A stretch of DNA of 32,148 nt from an uncultured Lachnospiraceae bacterium (GTDB lineage Bacteria > Bacillota > Clostridia > Lachnospirales > Lachnospiraceae), in the NCBI GenBank assembly GCA_910589385.1, contig CAJUTU010000001.1:311778-343925 (forward strand), in the 5' to 3' direction. Below, piece by piece: positions 1-8,292 of this stretch (its first letter is position 1; every line of letters begins with the position of its first letter). The notes under the pieces were generated by a model that was not told the origin of the DNA, did not search any database, and worked only from the letters and a program-made list of their open reading frames with translations. The position numbers and the translations under genes were made by a program.

Positions 1-834
1 CCCATTGTAGCCCAGTTTCCCACGCAGCAGTCCCTGCAGGATTTCTTTGGACAGGGTTGCCGGAAGAATCTCCTCGTCTTTCAGCTTCGGATTAAAATGC
101 TTACTGTATGCCGGCTGCAGGATATGTCCTGCCATGACGGATAATGTACCTGCATCTACCACTTCCTGCCAGATTGCCCCATATGTCCTATCATATTCTT
201 CGACAGACAGACTGTTCACAGAAGCTACCAGATGCTGATCCCTTTCATCCACACCGTCCCCCGGAAAATGCTTGACTGCAGCCGCAACTCCCTGGTCTCG
301 TAAGCCTTTCAGCTGCTCTTTTACAAATGCGGCCACTCTCTCCTGGCTGCTGCCAAAGGTTCGTACATTGGTGATTGGGTTGCGGAAATTCATGTCCAGA
401 TCACAGATTGGAGAAAATGCCCAGTTACACCCTACCGCCATTGCTTCTTTTCCGGCAATCGCTCCCAGGCGGTACGCCTGGACCGGATTATCGGTGGCCG
501 CGACCTGCATAGGCCGCGCAAAATAAGTTCCGTCTGCGCAGATCCCATTGCCCCCGGATTCCAGGTTTGCACCAAACAGCATCGGAATCCTGGAATTCTG
601 CTGAAGGAACCGATGGGTCTTCTGCACCTCTGCTGCCGGCATGGGGCGGTACAGCATAGCGCCTGGCTTAAATTCTTCCAGAAACTTTTTTAAAAAATCT
701 TCCTCCATATTGCCGCCGATGGGACAGAACATCTGGCCGATTTTTTCCTCCGTACTCAACCCCGCCAATGTCTCATTCACCCATTTTTCCTTTTCATCAT
801 CCAGAAAAAACGGATTCGCTTTCAAATCTACCAT
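1..834 (-). CDS. GH3 glycoside hydrolase, beta-N-acetylhexosaminidase/NagZ-like, 3' end missing
   Basis: The gene reads leftward and is open for 278 codons to the window edge, so only the N-terminal part of the catalytic barrel is present. The start ATG at 834 follows an AGGAGG about 9 nt upstream. The product begins MVDLKANPFF, has no signal peptide and is probably cytoplasmic. A KHFPGDG motif at residues 188-194, followed by a DQH, matches the KHFPGHG...DSH signature of NagZ-type GH3 enzymes, with Asp in place of the usual second His. Family knowledge suggests hydrolysis of beta-linked GlcNAc or a related beta-glycoside; the substrate cannot be settled because the rest of the enzyme is absent. 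It stands as its own transcription unit downstream of the EAL gene and has a weak candidate promoter at 894-922. A beta-glucosidase of the same clan is the main alternative. Confidence 0.85.
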   Translation of the reverse strand, partial: MVDLKANPFFLDDEKEKWVNETLAGLSTEEKIGQMFCPIGGNMEEDFLKKFLEEFKPGAMLYRPMPAAEVQKTHRFLQQNSRIPMLFGANLESGGNGICADGTYFARPMQVAATDNPVQAYRLGAIAGKEAMAVGCNWAFSPICDLDMNFRNPITNVRTFGSSQERVAAFVKEQLKGLRDQGVAAAVKHFPGDGVDERDQHLVASVNSLSVEEYDRTYGAIWQEVVDAGTLSVMAGHILQPAYSKHFNPKLKDEEILPATLSKEILQGLLRGKLGYNG

Positions 835-850
835 TTCCTCTTCCTCCTAG

Positions 851-922
851 TCTTAATCTGTGCTGAATATTTGATAAAATATTTTATGGATTAAGAATAA
901 TCTAGCAGAGGACTGTTTACAA
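851..922 (-). promoter_or_regulatory. Candidate promoter and nested inverted repeats of the truncated GH3 gene
   Basis: Read on the minus strand, TTGTAA (917-922) and TATTCT (894-899) are separated by exactly 17 nt, a plausible but weak sigma-A promoter. An 8-bp perfect inverted repeat (TCTTAATC 851-858, GATTAAGA 889-896) overlaps the -10 and encloses a 14-bp perfect palindrome, ATAAAATATTTTAT (874-887). That placement suits an operator or a leader hairpin. No regulator is identified. Confidence 0.4.
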
Positions 923-967
923 TGTATAATTTTTTTCTATATCCGACATTTTTTAGGAACTGTAGGA

Positions 968-998
968 AAATCACCTGAGCAAGGGGCCCAGATGATTT
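968..998 (-). terminator. Putative terminator hairpin after the EAL gene
   Basis: On the minus strand AAATCATCTG pairs with CAGGTGATTT (10 bp with one U-G wobble) around a GC-rich loop. It lies 20 nt after the EAL-gene stop codon. Only a short T run follows, so termination may be inefficient. Confidence 0.5.
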
Positions 999-1017
999 AC
1001 ATACAATTCCTTCACTA

Positions 1018-3933
1018 TTATGCAGCTCCGGCATTTTCCGACAGCCTTCTCTCAAATTCTTCCTCCGGCACCGGCCTTGCGTAACGATACCCTTGGGCCA
1101 CGCGCGCTCCAATCTCCCGCATCAGTTCGACATCTTCTTCTGTCTCCACGCCTTCGCATACAATCTGCGCGCCCAGATTGTCCGCCAGATCCACAATACT
1201 CTTCATGATCATTACCTGGCGCACCCTGTCTTCCTGGTTCAGCAGGAATGAGCGATCCAGTTTTATAACAGAAGCCGGTATTTTCTCAATAACACCGAGC
1301 GAAGAATAGCCCGAACCAAAATCATCAATGGAAAGCCTGACTCCCTTTGCATGCAGTTCGTCCAGCGTCTGCTCCGCCATCTTCTCTTCCATTTCTTCCA
1401 TGACAAGTGTTTCTGTAATCTCAACCTCGATCAATTCTTTTGGGACATGATACTCTTCCAGCACGGCCTCAAACCGTCTCGCAAAATCATGTTTGACAAA
1501 ATGCATTCTGGAAAAATTGCAGGAAACCGTGACCACAGCCTGCCCCTGGTCCAGACGTCTCCGAAGCATCCTGCAGACACAACGCAGTACGAAAAAATCA
1601 ATCTCCGTCACTTTTCCGGTCTGTTCATAATATGGGACAAAGAATCCCGGGGACCTTACCGCACCAGATGCCGTCGGATCCAGAAAACGCACCAGCGCCT
1701 CGGCTCCCACGATTTTATCCGTAGAAACATCGACTTTCGCCTGATAATATGTAACAAAGTTCTCATCAATCTCCACGGAATCCAGCAGCTTTTCCTTATC
1801 ATGGCGTTCCCTTAAAGCCTTTTCGAGCGTTTCATCGTAAATCTTTATTTTTTCAGAACCGCTATCCCGGATAAAGTCGATTGCCTGGCTTGCGCAGTCC
1901 ACAGCCCCTCTCAGATCATTACTTCCTGCCGGTATAAAGTAAACACCCATCTGGATTTCAATATGAGTTCCCGTATCCTGGTAAATACGTTTTTCCAGAA
2001 ATTCTTCTATCTGCTTCAGTCTCTCAACGATCTCCCCATACTCTTCGGAAAGTAAAAGCGCAAAATGATCCCCGTCGGCCTTTGCGCAGACTTCCCCTTT
2101 CTTCACACACTTTGACAACGCGTCTGCGATAGCTTCCAGAAGCTTTTGGCCATTGCGCCATCCATATACCACTTTGTAACGCTGGAACTGGACGATATTG
2201 ATATAAGCAATGGCATACTGCTGCTTCAGCTTCTCCGGCAGCAGGGCACGTTTCCCCCAGTAGATCAGATAATTCAGATTCCCGATATCAATCTCCACAT
2301 CCTTATACATCAGCTTCTGTATTTTCATGGAGTCCCGGACAATATGCAGGGCAACGAGCACGATCGTCAGCATGACCAAGATTAAAATTCCGATGATCCC
2401 GATACTGTGTTCCTGCACAAACTGGCTGACACTTGCCAGAGAATACACATTGCGCTCCAGCATATAATCATTCACTGCCCTTGCATCTATCGTGAGGACC
2501 GTCTTATTTAATATACTGGCAAGTTCCGGTTCCTCCGCACGAACCGACATGGAGACACTATGCCCTCCGCTCAGAACACTTTTAACTTCCAGATCATAAT
2601 ACTTCATCTCCGAACTAAGCAGATACTCTGCCAGATACCCGTCGCATAATACTGCGTCTGCCTTCTCCTCCTTCACTGCCGCAATGCAATCCTGCTGTGT
2701 ATCACAAGTCAACAGGGAAACCTGTTCCAAATCCACCACATTCTCCGCCTCATCAGACAGATATCCCACCGTAGCCAATATTCCTATGGAATGCATCTCG
2801 GTATTTTTCTTCATAACAAGCGCCAGCGGAATCTGTGCATATTCTTTGATCTTTATCAGATGGGACTGATTCAGTTCCCCCTCTGTATGGATACAGTATG
2901 ACATTACATCTATGCTGCCGTTTTTCAGCGCTTCGCTTGCCTCCATCGGATTCTCAATCTTCTGCCAGGAAACCGTCAGGCCCATGATAGCGGCCGGCCC
3001 TTCCAGCAGTTCTCTGGTGAGCCCCTTGCACTCTCCATCCTCTTCATAAAGAAACGGATAATAACCGTCAAAATACCCTACGTTAATTTGATCTGTTTCC
3101 TCAAGATACTTCTTTTCTTCTGTCGTAAATACAATGGTCTTGTCCAGCCTGCTCTGATAATACTTATTCATCAGCCTTGTTTCCAGTTCCGGCTGGTTCA
3201 TTTTTAAATCTGCAATGGCCTGGTTCAATTCCCGTATGACGTTGTCATTGCCCGGATATGTCATATAATAAAAGGGTCTGGGCGAAAAACGTCCTATCAA
3301 GCGCTGTCCCTCTTCGATCTCCATAAATGTGTGGACCATGGCATCCACATCAGCCCTGTCCAGCGCTTTTTGAAGCTCTGCCGTGGTATCATACTCTTTG
3401 ATTTCAGGGGATTTGATACCATTGCTGGACAGATACTGCAGAAATTCTTCCTTACGCACATAGGTTTTCACCATACCAAACTCAACATTTTTCATGGCTT
3501 CAAAATCCTCATATGCCAGGCTGCTGCTTGGATTTGTCGCAATAATGCCAAATGTATAGCCGCTGGAAAGATCCGCATATTGGTAGGTTTTCGCCCGTTC
3601 CGCCGAATACTGGGCGCTCCCCACCAGATCCACTTTTTTATCCTTCAAGAGTTTAAGTGCCTCATCCCAGCTGTCACATTCCACATATTCTATCCCCCAA
3701 TTGGCATAGATACACACTTCCTCCAGATACTCCACATCCATACCGGCAAGATTGCCCTCTTCATCCTTCTCATTGTACCCGTCCATCGGAAAAAAGGCCA
3801 CCTTGACCGTTCTTTTCCCTTCTGCATGGACTGTATCAGAAATAAATCCGCCGGACATGCATACCATGAATACAAAACATAAAACAGCCGCCACACTCTT
3901 TTTCAATCTTCTGTTTTTCATACTTACAAACAT
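1018..3933 (-). CDS. Membrane c-di-GMP phosphodiesterase: two SBP_bac_3-type sensors, degenerate GGDEF, EAL
   Basis: This 971-residue protein has a signal peptide (basic MKNRRLKK then a hydrophobic core, likely cut after VHA near residue 37). Two periplasmic amino-acid-binding-protein-like domains follow (about 43-260 and 283-505), then one membrane segment (about 510-533), a GGDEF domain (about 545-705) and a C-terminal EAL domain (about 715-960). The GGDEF signature reads DGDHF at 620-624, so cyclase activity is unlikely. The EAL domain keeps EAL at 745-747, EITET, DDFGSGYSS at 870-878 and IKLDRSF, so c-di-GMP hydrolysis is likely; the usual YQPK reads YQAK. Inferred role: an extracytoplasmic small ligand controls c-di-GMP breakdown. 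The start is ambiguous between ATG 3933, which abuts a GGAAGGG, and ATG 3921. The gene is transcribed alone, between hairpins on either side. Confidence 0.93.
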   Translation of the reverse strand: MFVSMKNRRLKKSVAAVLCFVFMVCMSGGFISDTVHAEGKRTVKVAFFPMDGYNEKDEEGNLAGMDVEYLEEVCIYANWGIEYVECDSWDEALKLLKDKKVDLVGSAQYSAERAKTYQYADLSSGYTFGIIATNPSSSLAYEDFEAMKNVEFGMVKTYVRKEEFLQYLSSNGIKSPEIKEYDTTAELQKALDRADVDAMVHTFMEIEEGQRLIGRFSPRPFYYMTYPGNDNVIRELNQAIADLKMNQPELETRLMNKYYQSRLDKTIVFTTEEKKYLEETDQINVGYFDGYYPFLYEEDGECKGLTRELLEGPAAIMGLTVSWQKIENPMEASEALKNGSIDVMSYCIHTEGELNQSHLIKIKEYAQIPLALVMKKNTEMHSIGILATVGYLSDEAENVVDLEQVSLLTCDTQQDCIAAVKEEKADAVLCDGYLAEYLLSSEMKYYDLEVKSVLSGGHSVSMSVRAEEPELASILNKTVLTIDARAVNDYMLERNVYSLASVSQFVQEHSIGIIGILILVMLTIVLVALHIVRDSMKIQKLMYKDVEIDIGNLNYLIYWGKRALLPEKLKQQYAIAYINIVQFQRYKVVYGWRNGQKLLEAIADALSKCVKKGEVCAKADGDHFALLLSEEYGEIVERLKQIEEFLEKRIYQDTGTHIEIQMGVYFIPAGSNDLRGAVDCASQAIDFIRDSGSEKIKIYDETLEKALRERHDKEKLLDSVEIDENFVTYYQAKVDVSTDKIVGAEALVRFLDPTASGAVRSPGFFVPYYEQTGKVTEIDFFVLRCVCRMLRRRLDQGQAVVTVSCNFSRMHFVKHDFARRFEAVLEEYHVPKELIEVEITETLVMEEMEEKMAEQTLDELHAKGVRLSIDDFGSGYSSLGVIEKIPASVIKLDRSFLLNQEDRVRQVMIMKSIVDLADNLGAQIVCEGVETEEDVELMREIGARVAQGYRYARPVPEEEFERRLSENAGAA

Positions 3934-3984
3934 CCCTTCCCTGCATCAATCGATCTTGGAGAAATATCATTCTATGTTCCATTG

Positions 3985-4041
3985 TACCAAATTTATAGCG
4001 TGATAGCTACATTTTTTTTGCATTTTTCACAAAATTTGGTA
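3985..4041 (-). repeat. Inverted repeat in the EAL-gene upstream region
   Basis: TACCAAATTT (3985-3994) and AAATTTGGTA (4032-4041) are a perfect 10-bp inverted repeat with a 37-nt spacer. The spacer contains a second small dyad (TAGC...GCTA). A TACAAT resembling a -10 box on the minus strand overlaps the left arm, but I find no convincing -35. The region could be an operator pair or, if transcribed, a long hairpin. Confidence 0.4.
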
Positions 4042-4100
4042 ATATAAAAATACAGGATAAAATTGATGAGTTGAAGCAAAAAGTATCCTGAGGCATTTTA

Positions 4101-4146
4101 AGACAGGGATGATAAGGAAAAACCATATCACCCCTGTCTCTTTTTT
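4101..4146 (-). terminator. Terminator after the GH2 gene, probably bidirectional
   Basis: AGACAGGGATGATA (4101-4114) pairs with TATCACCCCTGTCT (4126-4139), a 14-bp stem with one G-U or A-C position. On the minus strand it follows the GH2 stop by about 65 nt and is followed by TTAAAAT. The better T tract (six T, 4141-4146) is on the plus side, so it may work in both directions. Confidence 0.7.
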
Positions 4147-4203
4147 ATCTTTCAAGATGATTCTATTTACATATTACCGCAGCATCCCCCTGCTGTCTGC
4201 CCG

Positions 4204-6669
4204 TCAGGCGCGGACCTGGATCTCTAGCTTCTGTTCTTCACAGCCTTCTGCCGAAACAGATACTTTTATCGTTCCTTCCTCTTCTCCAGAGCGTACCACA
4301 GCCATCACATACCCGTCATAGGTCTCCCATTTCGTGTCATCATAGCTGCCAAGAGAATCCGGCTTCGCGCTTCCAAAGCCTTCCAGCCGTCCTGCTCCTT
4401 CCACAGAAACAGAAACCTCTTTCGATGCAGACAGATTCTCCACACCTTTGTCATCCACCAGCTTTATGGTAATGAAGGACAAATCTTCTCCGTCCGCAGC
4501 CAATACCGTCCGGTCGGCCTCCACACAGAGCTTTACTTCTTCCCCTGCGGTAGTAAGGGAAAATCTTCCGCTTTCCTTTCCGGCTTCGTAGCTGACTGCC
4601 GTCAGTTCCCCAGGTTCATAAGCCAGCTCATAGGTTGCGGTAAATTCATGCTCCTCTCCTGCCGGTTTTCTCCCGAGGGATCGTCCATTTAAGAAAAGTT
4701 CTACTTCCTCCGCATCCGCATAAATATCCACAAGCGCAGGTTTTCCTTCATATCCCGGCCAGGTCCAGCTTGCAATGTTATCCTTATGCATCCAGGCCGT
4801 TTTGGAACAAGTCATTCCATAACGGTTCAGCCGTTCCACTGCCATATAAGGCTCTTTTCGAAGCCCATATACGATTTCCCGAAGATAGCTGATCGGGCGG
4901 CGGTAACCGATGATATCCAAGTCTCCGATATAAGCCGTCCGTTCCGGGTACACGCTGGTAAAGTTGGCGTTGCCGTCGTAATGGAAAATGCCGCAGCCGG
5001 CTTCCCCGAGATAATCATATCCTGCCCATGTGAAATCGCCCAGTACATGTGGGTGACGCTTTACGATTCCCCATAGCCTTACAATGTCTGCCGGATAGGT
5101 TTCCGTACCCAGGACCGTCTTATTCGGATGCAGTTCGCGCTCCGCAATGTGCCGTGCGGTCAGATAGTTCAGCCCGACGATGTCACAGGCGGATGAGCAG
5201 CCCTCCAAAGCCTCGGTCAAAAGCGGATGGGCAGCAAAATACTCTCCCCGTTCTCCTGCCATCAGGCTCATAAAACTGTTCATTGCGCTGACGCCTTCCC
5301 CGCCTTCGGATTTCAGCGGCCCGAATTTTTCCATCACATCCTGCATGATGTCCCTGAGACGGATCCCCGCACTCATCAATCCATTCTGGCCCATCGTAGT
5401 AAAACGGGTGGCATCCAGCTCATGCAGTTTATTGCACATTTTCCGTCCGATCGCAGCGCCGGCGTCTGAGCCTGCCTCTGTAATTTCATTTCCGATCGAG
5501 TACAGGACTACGCAAGGATGATTGTAATCCTTTGCCACCATCCGTTCTGCCACCTGCTCCCAGCATTCTTTAAAATGCAGCGCAAAATCATGAGGATTCT
5601 TATGCAATGTCCACATATCGCTGATTTCATCCATAACCAGGACTCCATAACGGTCGCAGGCTTCCAGCATAGACTTGCTCAGCGGATGATGAGAACTTCG
5701 GATACAGTTAAACCCGGCTTCTTTTAATTGTCTGCAGCGGCGGTCCTGAGCCCGCTCCAGGGTAACAGCCCCCAGGATCCCATTGTCGTCATGGATGCAG
5801 GCTCCCCGCAGTTTTACCTCTTTTCCATTCAGCCGCAGGCCGTGTGCCGCGTCCAGAATAAGGGTACGGATCCCGAAGTTTTCTTTTGTTTCATCCAATA
5901 TTTCTCCATTACTTTCAATCTCCACCCTGCACTGGTACAGGCTTGGGGTATCACAGTCCCATAATTCAGGCTTCTCGATACAGAAAGTATGCCTGGATCT
6001 TTCGCTGGTCTCCGGATACATGACCACCTTCTGCTGATCCTGTGCAATGGGTTTTCCATCCTTTTCCAAAAATACTTTCACGTTGACATTTTCTTTGATC
6101 CTGCTGATGCTGGAAACGCTTACCGCCACTTCTACGACTGCCGAATCCGGTTCCGCAGCCAGGGTGCTTACTCGCACCCCGTCTGCCTGAACATGGATCC
6201 TGCCACCGGCCATCAGTTTCACATTACGGTAAATTCCGCTCCCGGTATACCAGCGGCTGTTGGGAACCAGGCTGTTATTTGCAATTACTTTAATCTTATT
6301 TTCTTCCCCATATTTCAACCAGGGGCCCAGCTCCACATAAAAACCGGAATACCCGTACAGGTTCGTTGCCGCCAGCGCGCCATTGATATAGACCATGGCT
6401 GTCTGGTAAATGCCCTCGAATTCCAGGGAAACCTTTTTCTCCTTCCATTCCTCTGGCGCCGTAAAGGATTTCTGGTAAATATATTCACCCCCGGGGTAGA
6501 ACCCGGTCTGGGCGCCGCTCTCTACATCCGGCGTCCGCTCCTCGTGGATCATGGCGTCATGAGGAAGGTGGAGCATATGTATCTCGTCTGTTCCCATAAA
6601 GGCTGCCGCCGACGCGCTGTTTCCGCCTTTTACGACCTGCCAGTCTTTGTTAAAATTTTCTCTGATCAT
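4204..6669 (-). CDS. GH2 beta-galactosidase-type glycoside hydrolase
   Basis: An 821-residue enzyme without signal peptide, so cytoplasmic. Order seen: GH2 sugar-binding jelly roll (about 1-160), immunoglobulin-like domain (about 165-270), TIM barrel (about 275-590), then beta-rich domains of the DUF4982 and C-terminal Ig-like type (about 620-821). The acid/base is E395 in SIGNE and the nucleophile is E523 in GTETYP, both expected GH2 positions. The N-terminal SGAQTGFYPGG and GIYRNVKL stretches are typical of GH2. Its ATG shares an ATGA with the stop codon of the upstream symporter, so the two are translationally coupled and should act together: sugar in through the symporter, hydrolysis inside. 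A beta-galactoside is the likeliest substrate; beta-glucuronidase or beta-mannosidase activity is less likely but not excluded by sequence. Confidence 0.92.
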   Translation of the reverse strand: MIRENFNKDWQVVKGGNSASAAAFMGTDEIHMLHLPHDAMIHEERTPDVESGAQTGFYPGGEYIYQKSFTAPEEWKEKKVSLEFEGIYQTAMVYINGALAATNLYGYSGFYVELGPWLKYGEENKIKVIANNSLVPNSRWYTGSGIYRNVKLMAGGRIHVQADGVRVSTLAAEPDSAVVEVAVSVSSISRIKENVNVKVFLEKDGKPIAQDQQKVVMYPETSERSRHTFCIEKPELWDCDTPSLYQCRVEIESNGEILDETKENFGIRTLILDAAHGLRLNGKEVKLRGACIHDDNGILGAVTLERAQDRRCRQLKEAGFNCIRSSHHPLSKSMLEACDRYGVLVMDEISDMWTLHKNPHDFALHFKECWEQVAERMVAKDYNHPCVVLYSIGNEITEAGSDAGAAIGRKMCNKLHELDATRFTTMGQNGLMSAGIRLRDIMQDVMEKFGPLKSEGGEGVSAMNSFMSLMAGERGEYFAAHPLLTEALEGCSSACDIVGLNYLTARHIAERELHPNKTVLGTETYPADIVRLWGIVKRHPHVLGDFTWAGYDYLGEAGCGIFHYDGNANFTSVYPERTAYIGDLDIIGYRRPISYLREIVYGLRKEPYMAVERLNRYGMTCSKTAWMHKDNIASWTWPGYEGKPALVDIYADAEEVELFLNGRSLGRKPAGEEHEFTATYELAYEPGELTAVSYEAGKESGRFSLTTAGEEVKLCVEADRTVLAADGEDLSFITIKLVDDKGVENLSASKEVSVSVEGAGRLEGFGSAKPDSLGSYDDTKWETYDGYVMAVVRSGEEEGTIKVSVSAEGCEEQKLEIQVRA

Positions 6670-8045
6670 GCATTTTCTCCTTTCAAATGCTTCTCATCCC
6701 ATTCTTTATTTGCTTTTTCTACCTTCATCAGGTAAACCAGGATTGCCATCAAAACACCCATGATAAGCGGTATGATCACATACATACTAAAGATCATGTT
6801 GATCGCGCCTGCGGTCTGCACTTCTGCTGTTCCGTCAAATCCGCCCAGCGCCAGAAGCCATCCGACGATCGCGCTTCCGATGCCGCCGCCCAGCTTAACA
6901 CCGATGGAAGAACAACTGAACATCACACCGTCAATACGGACTCCCTGAGTCCTCCAAGTATAATCACTGGTTTCTGCAACCATTGCATTCAGAGTTCCTG
7001 TCAGCGGTCCTCCTGCCATGTTCCGTATAAATGTAGCAACCAGCATGATTGGAAGATTTTTACTAAGCGCGCCTACAAGGAATACGACACCCATCAAGAG
7101 TGTAACGATGCGGGCATATAAGTTCATTTTCCACATACTTCCGAATTTTTTTACAAGCGTTGGAGTCACGGTCAGGATCAGCATGACCGGAACCAGCTGG
7201 AACAGAGAAAACGTACCCAGAAGCGCCGGGTTTCCCATATAGTATGTCATAAAATAAATTGCTGACCCCTGTGTGATACCGCTATAAATATAGTTTACCA
7301 GATACAAGCTAAGAATAATGATATAATAAGGATTTTTCACCAAAAGCTTTAACGATGTCCCGAAGCTGACTTTCTTTTCCCCGGCAGCCTTCTTCTCTTC
7401 TACATTCTGTATATCCTCGTCCGGTACTTCTTTCACCATAAGTACACTGAACGTATTCACAACAAGCGCAATAAGTGCAAAAATCAGGGCAACTGTACGC
7501 CAGCCTTTTGTGCCGCCGCCGAATTTTTCTACTAAGGTCATTGCATTATAAGATACGATCAGAGTAGTAAAGGTTGCAAAAATGAACCGGATGGAGCCAA
7601 GCTGCACCCTTTCCTGGCCATTTTTCGTAATCTTTGCTGCCAGCGCAGCATAAGCGATGCTGTTCGCGGTATAGAAAACCGCGTTAAATGCTGTGTAGAA
7701 TACGAAGAAATATGCATACTGCATGTTCGTACTCATACTGGGGATGCTGAATACCAGGAACAGACATGCAGACACTCCAATCTGGCCATACAGCATCCAC
7801 GGCCGTGCCTGTCCCATCTTGCTCTTTGTCTTATCCATCAGCCCCCCAAAGAAAATATCCGACACACCGTCCAACAATTTTGATGCCATCATCAAAGTTC
7901 CGATCACCGCACTGTTGAGTCCCACCGCATTTGTCAAATAGAGCATTACAAAGCTGGAAATCAGCGCATATCCACAGTTTGATGCCAGGTCACCAGAGCC
8001 GTAAGCTACCTTTTGATACCATTTTAAATACTTTTTTTCATTCAT
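6666..8045 (-). CDS. GPH-family (MelB-like) sugar:cation symporter
   Basis: A 459-residue membrane protein with about 12 hydrophobic segments, the usual length for glycoside-pentoside-hexuronide transporters. The stretch around residues 58-85, with DGVSDIFFGGLMDKTKSKMG followed by QARPW, is the conserved GPH motif carrying the cation-site aspartates. The long hydrophilic central loop (about 205-225) separates the two halves. Inferred role: uptake of a di- or oligosaccharide for the coupled GH2 enzyme. It is the first gene of a two-gene operon with a candidate promoter at 8082-8110, and it is divergent from the AraC regulator. The ribosome binding site AAAGGAG is rather far (about 13 nt) from the ATG. 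Confidence 0.92.
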   Translation of the reverse strand: MNEKKYLKWYQKVAYGSGDLASNCGYALISSFVMLYLTNAVGLNSAVIGTLMMASKLLDGVSDIFFGGLMDKTKSKMGQARPWMLYGQIGVSACLFLVFSIPSMSTNMQYAYFFVFYTAFNAVFYTANSIAYAALAAKITKNGQERVQLGSIRFIFATFTTLIVSYNAMTLVEKFGGGTKGWRTVALIFALIALVVNTFSVLMVKEVPDEDIQNVEEKKAAGEKKVSFGTSLKLLVKNPYYIIILSLYLVNYIYSGITQGSAIYFMTYYMGNPALLGTFSLFQLVPVMLILTVTPTLVKKFGSMWKMNLYARIVTLLMGVVFLVGALSKNLPIMLVATFIRNMAGGPLTGTLNAMVAETSDYTWRTQGVRIDGVMFSCSSIGVKLGGGIGSAIVGWLLALGGFDGTAEVQTAGAINMIFSMYVIIPLIMGVLMAILVYLMKVEKANKEWDEKHLKGENA

Positions 8046-8081
8046 AAAACTCTCTTTTCTCCTTTACTTTTTTCGTGATAA

Positions 8082-8110
8082 TGTATATACTTTATCTTGA
8101 ACTAAGTAAA
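8082..8110 (-). promoter_or_regulatory. Candidate promoter of the symporter-GH2 operon
   Basis: On the minus strand TTTACT (8105-8110) and TATACA (8082-8087) are 17 nt apart. Both boxes match consensus at four of six positions, consistent with a promoter that needs an activator. The dyad at 8116-8136 sits directly upstream of the -35. Confidence 0.45.
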
Positions 8111-8115
8111 TTTTA

Positions 8116-8136
8116 GCTATTTTCAACAAAAATAGC
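8116..8136. promoter_or_regulatory. Inverted repeat, candidate AraC-regulator or operon control site
   Basis: GCTATTTT (8116-8123) and AAAATAGC (8129-8136) form a perfect 8-bp inverted repeat with a 5-nt centre. It lies 5 nt upstream of the candidate symporter -35, the usual place for an activator. A second, looser dyad lies at 8142-8183 (TATGACA 8154-8160 with TGTCATA 8171-8177, flanked by CACGGA and TCCGTG). Binding by the adjacent AraC protein is inferred from position only. Confidence 0.45.
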
Positions 8137-8292
8137 AATGTCACGGACATTTATATGACATTATTTTCAGTGTCATATCCGTGGCTGTATATCCATTCTG
8201 AGGAATTTCTACAAAATGATATCCAGAAAATCGGGGTATTATACAAATTCTTTTGCAGCAATTCCTTATTGTATAGTAAAAAAGGAGAAAAC

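Noticed and set aside
3934..4100. c-di-GMP (GEMM) riboswitch upstream of the EAL gene
   Set aside because: Looked for because the downstream gene concerns c-di-GMP, but the conserved GEMM sequence blocks are absent.
5989..6735. 248-codon plus-strand ORF
   Set aside because: Lies wholly antisense to the GH2 and symporter genes, with Cys/His/Phe-rich, low-quality protein and no recognisable family.
8155..8292. 46-codon in-frame extension of the AraC regulator
   Set aside because: No ribosome binding site at 8155, and a clear AAAGGAG stands before ATG 8293; the region is the divergent control region.
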